Part shown: piece by piece, positions 51,841 through 60,367 of the stretch
Position numbering within the stretch: position 1 is the stretch's first letter
Layout of the letters: each line of letters begins with the position of its first letter
NCBI RefSeq assembly: GCF_030269125.1
Contig: NZ_BSSM01000012.1
Location: 1-64,000, forward strand
Direction of reading: 5' to 3'
Length of the DNA: 64,000 bases
DNA from: Streptomyces hygroscopicus subsp. hygroscopicus
Lineage (GTDB): Bacteria; Actinomycetota; Actinomycetes; Streptomycetales; Streptomycetaceae
Notes under the pieces: model-generated
Seen by the model: only the letters and a program-made list of their open reading frames with translations
What the model was told of the DNA's origin: nothing
The model's database searches: none
Made by a program: the position numbers and the translations under genes

Positions 51841-53043
51841 TCAGAGGAACGTGTGCCCCTCGCCCCGGTAGGTGGGCACGGTCGCGGTCACCTCGTCGCC
51901 CTCGACGAGGTGCAGCGACGGGAAGCGTTCGCACAGCTCGCCCGCCTTGGCGTGCCGGAACCACACCCGGTCGCCGACGAGCAGATCGTCGGCGGGCGAG
52001 CCGAGCAGCGGGGTCTGCACCTCGCCGGCGCCCTCCTGGGGGTCGTACGCCAGCCCCTCCGGCAGGTACGGCACCGGCAGCCGGTCGGGCCCCGCGGCGC
52101 CGGAGGCGGGGTAGCCGCCGCCGAGCACGGTGACGACGCCCACGCCCGGCCGCCGTACCACCGGCAGCGCGAACAGCGCCGCCGGACGGCCGCTGAAGGA
52201 CGTGTAGTTGTCGAACAGCCGCGGCACGTACAGCCCGGAACCGGCCGCGATCTCGGTGACCGCGTCCTCGGCGGCGGTGTGCTGCACACTGCCGGTGCCG
52301 CCGCCGTTGACGAACTCCAGGTCCGGCACGACGGCCCGCACCGCGCGCACGGCCGAGGCCCGCCGTTCGGCCAGTTCCCGCCGCGCGGCGGCCTGCATCA
52401 GCCGGATCGCCCGTGACCGCAGCGGCCGCCCGGCGACCGCGTCGCCGACCCCCGCGATGTGGCCCTCGTAGGCCATGAGTCCGACGAGCCGGAAGCCGGG
52501 GCGCTCGGCCACCACCCGTGCGAGGGCCGCCAGCCGGCCCGGGGAGTGGAGCGGGGAGCGGCGGGCGCCGACCCGCACGCGTCCGCCGAACAGCTTCAGC
52601 GAGGTGTCCAACTCCAGGCATACGCGGACCACTTCACGTCCGCCGTCGCGGGCGGCGTCGATGAGGTCGAGCTGGGCGGGGTCGTCCACCATCACGGTGA
52701 CGGCGGCGGCGAGTTCGGGATCGCCGGTCAGCTCGGCGAAGCCGGACCGGTCGGCGGAGGGGTAGGCCAGCAGGATGTCGTCGAACCCCGAGCGCGCCAG
52801 CCACAACGACTCGGGCAGCGTGAACGACATGATCCCCTGGAAGCCGTCCCTGGCCAGGACGCGCTCCAAAAGGGCACGGCAGCGAACGGACTTGCTCGCG
52901 ACCCGGATCGGTTTGCCACCGGAACGGCGGACCAGATCGGCCGCGTTGGCGTCGAAAGCCTCCAGGTCCACGAGCGCCAGCGGCGCTTCGAGATGGGCGG
53001 TGGCCCGGTCGTACCGGGCCCGGTCGGCGGCACGCGCAGTCAT
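51841..53043 (-). CDS. PLP-dependent amino acid deaminase/aldolase (alanine racemase-like N-domain)
   Basis: 400 residues. Fold type III TIM barrel: APLALVDLEAFDANAADLVR, then IRVASKSVRC with the PLP-binding Lys, VCLELDTSLKLFGGRVRVGA, VNGGGTGSVQHTAAEDAVTE (phosphate-binding Gly-rich loop) and a C-terminal D-serine dehydratase-like domain with FRHAKAGELCERF (metal His/Cys residues). Resembles D-threonine aldolase/D-serine deaminase relatives in actinobacteria. Convergent with the SDR gene. Substrate unknown. Confidence 0.88.
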   Translation of the reverse strand: MTARAADRARYDRATAHLEAPLALVDLEAFDANAADLVRRSGGKPIRVASKSVRCRALLERVLARDGFQGIMSFTLPESLWLARSGFDDILLAYPSADRSGFAELTGDPELAAAVTVMVDDPAQLDLIDAARDGGREVVRVCLELDTSLKLFGGRVRVGARRSPLHSPGRLAALARVVAERPGFRLVGLMAYEGHIAGVGDAVAGRPLRSRAIRLMQAAARRELAERRASAVRAVRAVVPDLEFVNGGGTGSVQHTAAEDAVTEIAAGSGLYVPRLFDNYTSFSGRPAALFALPVVRRPGVGVVTVLGGGYPASGAAGPDRLPVPYLPEGLAYDPQEGAGEVQTPLLGSPADDLLVGDRVWFRHAKAGELCERFPSLHLVEGDEVTATVPTYRGEGHTFL

Positions 53044-53241
53044 GCCGGAAGCCTGCCAGAAGGGATTACCGCAGGGTAGGGGGATGTTCCGGGCAAGTGC
53101 CCCGGCCTCCCGTACTGGTTCCGCCCCGGCCCCCGACAACCCGTAGAGTGACGCGCACGTACGACGGACCCGCCCGGGATGCCGGTCCGGCCGTACGGGT
53201 ACGAGGAGAGACGGCCCGGGTCGCGAGGAAACGGGGAACGC

Positions 53242-55146
53242 ATGACCGCGGAAGCACGCCACGCCTCCGTACCACCGGTTCCCTCGTCCTCGTCCGCCCC
53301 TGCCGCGGGCGCGAGTCGGGGCGCGGGCAAGGGCGTCCCGGGTACGGCCGGGCCGACCGGTGCGGGGAGCGTGGACGACGCGCGGGCCGCCGGCGCCGGC
53401 CGCCTCACCGCGCGGAGCGCCGACGTGCCGCCGGGGGAGGACCCCGACGAGGAGCCGTCCGTCTTCACCCCGCGCCCCTCGGCCGACGGCGACGGCCCCT
53501 GCGGCGCGCCCCAGGACCGTACTTCCCGCCGCCTGCCCGTCCCCGAAGCGACCGACCCCGTCAGCCCGCCGCCGCCCCCGGCCTCGGCGCGCTTCCCGGA
53601 CGCGCCCCCGCGCGGTGCCGGTGCGCGCGGGCGGCGCCCCGGCCGTACGGGAGGGGCGGGTGCGGGCGTTCCCGCGCGCGCCGGGGACGCTGGGGCGGCG
53701 GCTCCCGCGCGCGCCGGCGGCAGCGGTGTGACCGGTTCGGGACGACCCGAGCGTGGCGGCTCGGCCGCTCCGACCCCGCCGACTCGGAACCCGGGTCGGC
53801 GGTCGGGGCGGCCGGAGGCACCTGCGGAGATCGCTGCCGAGACGACGACCCCTCTGCGCCCGGTTCCGGTGACCGTGGACGTGCGGGGCGTGGGTGGCGG
53901 TTCGGGTTCCGGTGGGGCTGGTTCGGTCGGTCTGGGTCGGCGGTCGGGGCGGCCGGAGGTACCCGCGGAGATCGCTGCCGAGACGACGACCCCTCTGCGC
54001 CCGGTTCCGGTGACCGTGGACGTGCGGGGCGTGGGTGGCGGTTCGGGTTCCGGTGGGGCTGGTTCGGTCGGTCCGGGTCGGCGGTCGGGGCGGCCGGAGG
54101 TACCCGCGGAGATCGCCGCCGAGACCACGACCCGGCTCCGCCCCGCGCCTCCGGCCGCGGACGCGCGGGGTGCCGGTGGCGCGCGCGGGCCGGTGCCCGG
54201 TCGCCCCGGGGCCGGTCCCGACCGGCCGGCCGCACCGTCCCGCGGCCCGCATGACCTGACCCCGTCCGTCCCCGGGCCCGCCCACCCCCCGCGCCCCGGC
54301 CGGCCCGCCACCCTGTGGAACACCCCCGCGCCCCTCGGGCAGAGCGCGGCGCGGCCCTTCGTGACGTTCGGGGAGCCCGATCTGTTCCGGGAGCGCGGGC
54401 GGGGGCGGGCCGTGGCCGCCGGGGTCTGCCTGGTGCTCGGACTCGGGCTCATCGGCGGCGCCGCGGCCGGGAGTTGGATCGCCGGGGGGCACGGGGGCGG
54501 CGGCCCGCAGGGGTTCGCCGCGGCCGCGCCGGCATGGCACAGCGTGCCCGTCGACCAGCTGTTCCCGCCCGTCGTGCGGGGCGCCGGGGACGGGCCCGGC
54601 GGGGCGGACCGGACGTGGACGCGGGTGGCCGTCGCCCCGGACAGCGGGTGCGCCGACGCGTTCGACCCGTTGCTGGAGAAGGTGCTCGCCGACGTCGGCT
54701 GCCGACGGCTCCTGCGCGCGACCTACACGGACGCCACCCAGAGCTATGTGACCACCGTCGGGCTGCTGTTCACCAAGGCCGACCCCGCCGCCATGACCGC
54801 GCTCGCCACCCGCTTCCGCACCCAGCACCTCGCCGAACGCCCCGACCTGATGCCGCGCCCGTACGCCGCCGAGAACACCCTCGCGGCCGGGTTCGGGGAC
54901 GACCAGCGCGCCACCTGGACCATCTCCGTGCGCTCCGACACCCCCGTCGTCGTGTACGCCGTCTCCGGCTGGGCCGACGGCCGCGGTGTCGACACCCCGC
55001 AGCCCGCCGCCGACGCCGTGCGTTCCGGCGCCACCACCCCGCAGGCCCAGTCCGGCCTCGGCAACGAGGCCCGCGGCCTGTCCGAACAGATCGAACGGCG
55101 GCTGCGTCGGACCGTCGGTGACCCCGCCACGAAGAGACCCTCATGA
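53242..55146 (+). CDS. Repeat-rich single-pass membrane protein paired with a mycosin-like protease
   Basis: 634 residues from ATG 53242. Residues 1 to about 385 are low-complexity, rich in Pro/Gly/Arg/Ala, and include 2.5 copies of a 47-residue repeat (core RRSGRPEVPAEIAAETTTPL). A membrane helix at about 391-414 (VAAGVCLVLGLGLIGGAAAG) is followed by an extracytoplasmic domain of about 220 residues with CADAFD and GCRRLL cysteines. The ATG of the S8 protease overlaps the stop (ATGA). The folded domain is not recognised; a partner or substrate of the protease is plausible. Confidence 0.8.
   Translation: MTAEARHASVPPVPSSSSAPAAGASRGAGKGVPGTAGPTGAGSVDDARAAGAGRLTARSADVPPGEDPDEEPSVFTPRPSADGDGPCGAPQDRTSRRLPVPEATDPVSPPPPPASARFPDAPPRGAGARGRRPGRTGGAGAGVPARAGDAGAAAPARAGGSGVTGSGRPERGGSAAPTPPTRNPGRRSGRPEAPAEIAAETTTPLRPVPVTVDVRGVGGGSGSGGAGSVGLGRRSGRPEVPAEIAAETTTPLRPVPVTVDVRGVGGGSGSGGAGSVGPGRRSGRPEVPAEIAAETTTRLRPAPPAADARGAGGARGPVPGRPGAGPDRPAAPSRGPHDLTPSVPGPAHPPRPGRPATLWNTPAPLGQSAARPFVTFGEPDLFRERGRGRAVAAGVCLVLGLGLIGGAAAGSWIAGGHGGGGPQGFAAAAPAWHSVPVDQLFPPVVRGAGDGPGGADRTWTRVAVAPDSGCADAFDPLLEKVLADVGCRRLLRATYTDATQSYVTTVGLLFTKADPAAMTALATRFRTQHLAERPDLMPRPYAAENTLAAGFGDDQRATWTISVRSDTPVVVYAVSGWADGRGVDTPQPAADAVRSGATTPQAQSGLGNEARGLSEQIERRLRRTVGDPATKRPS
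53793..54150 (+). repeat. 141-bp in-frame tandem repeat
   Basis: Units begin at 53793, 53934 and 54075 (period exactly 141 bp, 47 codons); two full copies and about half of a third, with few base changes. Confidence 0.93.
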
Positions 55147-56345
55147 AGCGTGCCTCCGGGGCCGCGGTGAGCGCCCTGCTCGCCGGCGCCCTCGCCCTGC
55201 TGCCGTCCGCCGCCGCGCACGCCGACGGCATCCGCGCCCAGCAGTGGGGCCTGTCCGCCCTCCGCCTCGACCAGGCATGGCGCACCACCAGGGGCCAGGG
55301 CGTCACCGTCGCCGTCCTGGACACCGGCGTCCAGGAGGACCATCCCGACCTCGTCGGCAACGTGCTGCCCGCCAAGGACATGATCGGCTTCGGGGCCCGG
55401 CCCGGTGACCGCACCTGGGGACGGCACGGCACCGCGATGGCCGGCATCATCGCCGGACACGGCCACGGGCCCGGCGGCTCCGACGGCGTCATGGGCGTCG
55501 CCCCCGAGGCGAGGATCCTGCCCGTGCGGGTGATCCTTGAGGACAGCGACCCCGCCCGCGCCAAGGCCCGCACCACCCGCGGCACCGCTCTCGCCGACGG
55601 CATCCGCTGGGCCGCGGACCACGGCGCCGACGTCATCAACCTCTCCCTCGGCGACGACTCCGCCTCCGCCCACCCGGATGCCGGCGAGGACGAGGCCGTG
55701 CAGTACGCCCTGAAGAAGGGCGTGGTCGTCGTCGCCTCCGCGGGCAACGGCGGCGACAAGGGCGACCACGTCTCCTACCCGGCCGCCTACCCCGGCGTGC
55801 TCGTCGCCACCGCCGTGGACCGCTACGGCACCCGCGCCGCCTTCTCCACCCGCCGCTGGTACGCCGCGGTCAGCGCGCCCGGCGTCGACGTCGTCATCGC
55901 CGACCCCGACCACAAGTACTACGAGGGCTGGGGCACCTCGGCCGCCTCCGCGTTCGTCTCCGGTGTGGCCGCGCTGATCAAGTCCGCCCACCCCGGGCTC
56001 GGTCCGGCCCAGATCAAGAGGCTCCTGGAGGACACCGCCGACGACCCGCCGGCCGGCGGCCGCGACGACTCCCGCGGCTTCGGGACGATCGACCCGGTGG
56101 CGGCCCTGAAGGCGGCCGACCGCCTCGAACCGGGGAAGCCGGCCCCGGTGTCGTACCCCCGGAAGTACTTCGGCCCCGGCCCGGACGCCCCCAAGGCCAC
56201 CGGCTCCGCCTCCGACTGGGCGGCCCCCCTCGCGGGCGGCGCCGGCGGGGTGCTGCTGGTCGCGGGCGTGATCCTGTGGCGCGGGCGCAGGCAGCCGCTC
56301 CAGGAGCACCGGGCCGCCGCTCCACCCGGCCGTACCCCCCGATAG
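55143..56345 (+). CDS. Mycosin-like subtilisin-family serine protease
   Basis: 400 residues. Sec signal peptide ending AAAHADG, then an S8 protease domain with Asp60 (VAVLDTGVQ), His95 (GRHGTAMAG) and Ser266 (WGTSAASAF) as the triad, and ASAGNGG for the oxyanion Asn. A C-terminal membrane helix (AGGAGGVLLVAGVILW) and basic tail give the mycosin layout of type VII secretion. No EccC/EccD/EsxAB genes are visible within the window. It overlaps the repeat-rich membrane protein gene by 4 nt. Confidence 0.93.
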   Translation: MKRASGAAVSALLAGALALLPSAAAHADGIRAQQWGLSALRLDQAWRTTRGQGVTVAVLDTGVQEDHPDLVGNVLPAKDMIGFGARPGDRTWGRHGTAMAGIIAGHGHGPGGSDGVMGVAPEARILPVRVILEDSDPARAKARTTRGTALADGIRWAADHGADVINLSLGDDSASAHPDAGEDEAVQYALKKGVVVVASAGNGGDKGDHVSYPAAYPGVLVATAVDRYGTRAAFSTRRWYAAVSAPGVDVVIADPDHKYYEGWGTSAASAFVSGVAALIKSAHPGLGPAQIKRLLEDTADDPPAGGRDDSRGFGTIDPVAALKAADRLEPGKPAPVSYPRKYFGPGPDAPKATGSASDWAAPLAGGAGGVLLVAGVILWRGRRQPLQEHRAAAPPGRTPR

Positions 56346-56356
56346 GGTCGGTGACC

Positions 56357-57094
56357 GTGGCGAACAAGAACATCCCCGACCCCGGCTACTCCGACGACGA
56401 CGGTTCCGCCGACCCCCGGCTCGGCGCCGCGCTCGCCGCGTGGGCCGAGGACCGCACCGCCGTGGGCCCGGTCCTGGCGGCGCTGAAGGGCGCCCGACTG
56501 CTGGTGCCGGTGGTCGCCGTCCTGGGCGAGGTGGAGGAGGACGAGAACGGACTGCGCCGCGAGAAGACCAGCGACATGGCGGTACCGACCCTGAAGGCCG
56601 GGAACCGCACCGCGCTGCCCGCCTTCACCTCCACCGACTCCCTCGCCCGCTGGGACCCCGCGGCCCGCCCGGTCGCCGTACCCCTGCACCAGGCGCTCCA
56701 GGCCGCGGCGCACGAGAAGGCCGACACGGTCGTGCTGGACCTCGCGGGACCGGTTCCGTTCGAGCTGACGGGGCCCGCGCTGCTCGCCCTCGCCGAGGGC
56801 CGCACCAGCACCGACCCGCTCGCCGACCCGGCCGTGACCGAGGCCGTGCGCGCGGCGGTGGCGGCCGAGCCCGCCGTGCGCCGCGCCCATCTCGTCCCCG
56901 GTCAGGCCGACGGCACCCTCGCCCTCGTCCTCGACCCGTCCGCCGCGCCCGCCGAGACCGCCCGCGCGATCGCCGGCCGGCTCGCCGCCGACGAGACGCT
57001 GAGGGCCCGCCTGGTGCGCGGCCTCGACCTGGCACTGCTGCCGGCCGGGACGACGCCTCCGGGCGAGCCCCTGTACGTGAAGGAGAAGGATTAG
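56357..57094 (+). CDS. SseB-family protein
   Basis: 245 residues from GTG 56357. N-terminal SseB domain: LGAALAAWAEDRTAVGPVLA, ALKGARLLVPVVAVLGEVEE, TLKAGNRTALPAFTSTDSLA, and a C-terminal SseB-like domain (VLDPSAAPAETARAIAGRLA). TAGGGT at 56343-56348, overlapping the protease stop, ends 8 nt before the GTG, so the mRNA may be leaderless; GTG 56351 is the alternative. Function unknown in this phylum. Confidence 0.85.
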   Translation: MANKNIPDPGYSDDDGSADPRLGAALAAWAEDRTAVGPVLAALKGARLLVPVVAVLGEVEEDENGLRREKTSDMAVPTLKAGNRTALPAFTSTDSLARWDPAARPVAVPLHQALQAAAHEKADTVVLDLAGPVPFELTGPALLALAEGRTSTDPLADPAVTEAVRAAVAAEPAVRRAHLVPGQADGTLALVLDPSAAPAETARAIAGRLAADETLRARLVRGLDLALLPAGTTPPGEPLYVKEKD

Positions 57095-57095
57095 G

Positions 57096-57452
57096 TCAGC
57101 CGTAGACCGGGCCGGTGTACTTCTCGCCCGGACCCTGGCCCGGCTCGTCCGGGACGATCGAGGCCTCGCGGAAGGCCAGCTGGAGCGACTTCAGGCCGTC
57201 GCGCAGCGGGGCCGCGTGGAAGGAGCTGATCTCGGTCGCGCCGCCGTCCAGCAGGCCGGCGAGGGCGGTGATCAGCTTGCGGGCCTCGTCCAGGTCCTTG
57301 AACTTGTCGCCCTCCTCGCTGAGCCCGAGCTTCACGGCCGCGGCGCTCATCAGATTGACGGCGACCGTCACGATCACCTCGACGGCGGGGACCTCGGCGA
57401 TATCGCGGGTCATCGCGTCGAAGTCGGGGTTCTCGGCAGGGGTCTCACTCAT
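57096..57452 (-). CDS. DUF1844 protein
   Basis: 118 residues: DFDAMTRDIAEVPAVEVIVT, VNLMSAAAVKLGLSEE, DLDEARKLITALAGLLDGGA. The helical DUF1844 domain of actinobacteria is always near infC (synteny from memory). ATG 57452 lies 7 nt after TAGGGT on the minus strand, so probably leaderless. Convergent with the SseB gene, 1 nt between stops. Function unknown. Confidence 0.88.
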   Translation of the reverse strand: MSETPAENPDFDAMTRDIAEVPAVEVIVTVAVNLMSAAAVKLGLSEEGDKFKDLDEARKLITALAGLLDGGATEISSFHAAPLRDGLKSLQLAFREASIVPDEPGQGPGEKYTGPVYG

Positions 57453-57507
57453 GCCCCACACCCTAAGCGGCCCGTCGCCCTCCCCGTGACGCCCGTCCGA
57501 TTAGCCC

Positions 57508-57530
57508 TTGTCAAGCCGTCCTGCTAATCT
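57508..57530 (+). promoter_or_regulatory. infC operon promoter, partly PafBC-like
   Basis: TTGTCAAGC, 8 nt, TAATCT. The -10 is good and the TTGTCA box sits at RecA-NDp spacing, but the last three bases of the box do not match. An alternative -35, TTAGCC, lies 18 nt upstream of the -10. Start near 57537 gives a leader of about 300 nt. Confidence 0.4.
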
Positions 57531-57834
57531 GGTGGGCGACCGGCCGGACGTAGGTATGCACCTTTCGCTCGGCCCACAAGTGGAGGCTCCGATCTCCCAC
57601 CCGATCCGTCCCCCGGGACGGCGGGTCTCCGGTCAGGCGGCCGCCATCGTTCCGTACGGACGATGGAGCCGCCCGATTCGCGCCCCGCGTTCACCGCGGC
57701 GGTGTTCCGGTAGTCAGGAGCCCCGCCTGTGATCGTCCGGGGCATTTTTTCTGCTTCGGCGCGGTTGGTCTGACGAAAACAGACGTTACGCGGCAGTCCG
57801 CCAGGCCGTCGCGTGGTGCTACCGAGGAGGATCC
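57531..57834 (+). promoter_or_regulatory. Long infC leader with possible attenuator
   Basis: No gene in this 304-nt leader. At 57720-57750 GCCCCG and CGGGGC (12-nt loop) are followed by a run of six T, which is rare in this genome and looks like a factor-independent terminator. Could be an attenuator controlling infC-rpmI-rplT. Confidence 0.5.
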
Positions 57835-58473
57835 ATCAGCGCCGAGCCCCGCATCAACGACCGGATTCGCGTTCCCGAGGTGCGACTTGTCGGTCCCAGT
57901 GGCGAGCAGGTCGGCATCGTGCCGCTTGCGAAGGCACTGGAGCTTGCGCAGGAGTACGACCTGGACCTGGTCGAGGTCGCGGCGAACGCCCGTCCGCCCG
58001 TGTGCAAGCTCATGGACTACGGGAAGTTCAAGTACGAGTCGGCCATGAAGGCCCGTGAGGCGCGCAAGAACCAGGCGCACACGGTCATCAAGGAGATGAA
58101 GCTCCGGCCGAAGATCGACCCGCACGACTATGACACCAAGAAGGGTCACGTCGTCCGGTTCCTCAAGCAGGGCGACAAGGTCAAGATCACGATCATGTTC
58201 CGTGGTCGCGAGCAGTCCCGGCCCGAGCTGGGCTACCGACTGCTGCAGCGCCTCGCGGAGGACGTCCAGGACCTCGGCTTCGTGGAGTCGAACCCGAAGC
58301 AGGACGGCCGCAACATGATCATGGTCCTCGGTCCGCACAAGAAGAAGACCGAGGCGATGGCCGAGGCCCGTCAGGCGCAGGAGGCCCGCAAGGCCGACGC
58401 GAAGGCGAACCCCGGCAAGTCGCAGAACCCCGCTGAGGCCCAGGCGCCGTCCGAGGAGCCTGCCGAGGCGTGA
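57835..58473 (+). CDS. infC: Translation initiation factor IF-3 (AUC start)
   Basis: 212 residues. ISAEPRINDRIRVPEVRLVG begins the N-domain; AREARKNQAHTVIKEMKLRP and the C-domain PHDYDTKKGHVVRFLKQGDK follow; a charged tail rich in Ala/Glu ends in SEEPAEA. Start at ATC 57835, directly behind GAGGAGG. The first ordinary start (GTG 57880) would cut off conserved residues. The codon position used as a start in some other annotations (before WCYRGGS) is GCG here. IF-3 rejects non-AUG starts, so an AUC start allows self-control, as with AUU in E. coli. Confidence 0.93.
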   Translation: MSAEPRINDRIRVPEVRLVGPSGEQVGIVPLAKALELAQEYDLDLVEVAANARPPVCKLMDYGKFKYESAMKAREARKNQAHTVIKEMKLRPKIDPHDYDTKKGHVVRFLKQGDKVKITIMFRGREQSRPELGYRLLQRLAEDVQDLGFVESNPKQDGRNMIMVLGPHKKKTEAMAEARQAQEARKADAKANPGKSQNPAEAQAPSEEPAEA

Positions 58474-58521
58474 TCCCGGGGAGCCCCAGGGCTCCCGAGG
58501 ATGTAACCGAAACAAGAGCGA

Positions 58522-58562
58522 CGCTCCACCGTGCCCGGTTTTCGTGACCGGGCACCGGAGCG
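58522..58562 (+). promoter_or_regulatory. Hairpin upstream of rpmI (possible L20/L35 operator)
   Basis: Stem GTGCCCGGT/ACCGGGCAC (58531-58539 with 58547-58555) plus outer CGCTCC/GGAGCG, 41 nt in all, ending 8 nt before the rpmI ribosome binding site. A smaller 7-bp hairpin (58479-58496) lies just after infC. Confidence 0.6.
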
Positions 58563-58587
58563 CCACCGACGAGGAGAGAACGGCGCT

Positions 58588-58782
58588 ATGCCGAAGAACA
58601 AGTCGCACAGCGGTGCCAGCAAGCGCTTCAAGGTCACCGGCTCCGGCAAGGTGCTCCGCGAGCGCGCCGGCAAGCGCCACCTGCTTGAGCACAAGTCGTC
58701 CCGTGTGACGCGTCGCCTCACCGGCAACGCCGAGATGGCCCCGGGCGACGCCGCGAAGATCAAGAAGCTTCTCGGCAAGTGA
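58588..58782 (+). CDS. rpmI: 50S ribosomal protein L35
   Basis: 64 residues: MPKNKSHSGASKRFKVTGSG, then KRHLLEHKSSRVTRRL and KIKKLLGK at the end. GAGGAGAG ribosome binding site upstream of ATG 58588. Middle gene of infC-rpmI-rplT. Confidence 0.98.
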   Translation: MPKNKSHSGASKRFKVTGSGKVLRERAGKRHLLEHKSSRVTRRLTGNAEMAPGDAAKIKKLLGK

Positions 58783-58880
58783 CGCCGCGGCGCCCTGTGA
58801 GCGCCGTGCGTCTGGACCGGGACCCAATCGTTTCCGGGTCGTGTGAGGACCCCCACGACCCCGCTACAAGGAGTTAACAA

Positions 58881-59264
58881 GTGGCACGCGTCAAGCGGGC
58901 AGTCAACGCCCACAAGAAGCGCCGGGCGATCCTGGAGCAGGCCTCCGGCTACCGCGGTCAGCGTTCGCGCCTGTACCGCAAGGCCAAGGAGCAGGTCACC
59001 CACTCGCTGGTCTACAACTACAACGACCGCAAGAAGCGCAAGGGCGACTTCCGTCAGCTGTGGATCCAGCGCATCAACGCCGCTGCCCGCGCCAACGGCA
59101 TGACCTACAACCGCTTCATCCAGGGTCTGAAGGCCGCGAACGTCGAGGTCGACCGCAAGATCCTGGCCGAGCTGGCCGTCAACGACGCGAACGCGTTCGC
59201 CGCGCTCGTCGAGGTCGCGCAGAAGGCGCTGCCGTCGGACGTCAACGCGCCGAAGGCCGCGTGA
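58881..59264 (+). CDS. rplT: 50S ribosomal protein L20
   Basis: 127 residues: ARVKRAVNAHKKRRAILEQA, then RGQRSRLYRKAKEQV and LWIQRINAAARANGMTYNRF. GTG 58881 with AAGGAG upstream. In bacteria where it was studied, L20 represses its own operon by binding leader RNA; a hairpin before rpmI is a candidate here. Confidence 0.98.
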   Translation: MARVKRAVNAHKKRRAILEQASGYRGQRSRLYRKAKEQVTHSLVYNYNDRKKRKGDFRQLWIQRINAAARANGMTYNRFIQGLKAANVEVDRKILAELAVNDANAFAALVEVAQKALPSDVNAPKAA

Positions 59265-59295
59265 CGCCGCGCCGGCCTCAGCCGAAGTAGTACCG

Positions 59296-59325
59296 GGACC
59301 CGCAGGCTGTACGGCTTGCGGGTCC
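59296..59325 (+). terminator. Terminator after rplT
   Basis: 12-bp stem with one G-U pair (59296-59307 with 59314-59325), 6-nt loop, then TGTCGTT. Confidence 0.82.
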
Positions 59326-59456
59326 TGTCGTTGAGCCGCCGGCCGGTGTCCGGCCGCGGTTCCGTCGTGGTTGCTCGCGCAGTTCCCCGCGCCCCCGACC
59401 GGGCACGACACCGCGTCGGCGTCGTCAAGAGGACTCTCCGGAAAGTGAAGAAGAGC

Positions 59457-60317
<861 letters not shown>

Positions 60318-60367
60318 TAGGGTGACCAGTTCGGGGCCCTGCGCCGTATGAGAGGTGGGGTACGGGG

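Noticed and set aside
57880..58473. infC starting at GTG 57880
   Set aside because: It would remove the conserved residues ISAEPRINDRIRVPE, and there is no ribosome binding site at that GTG.
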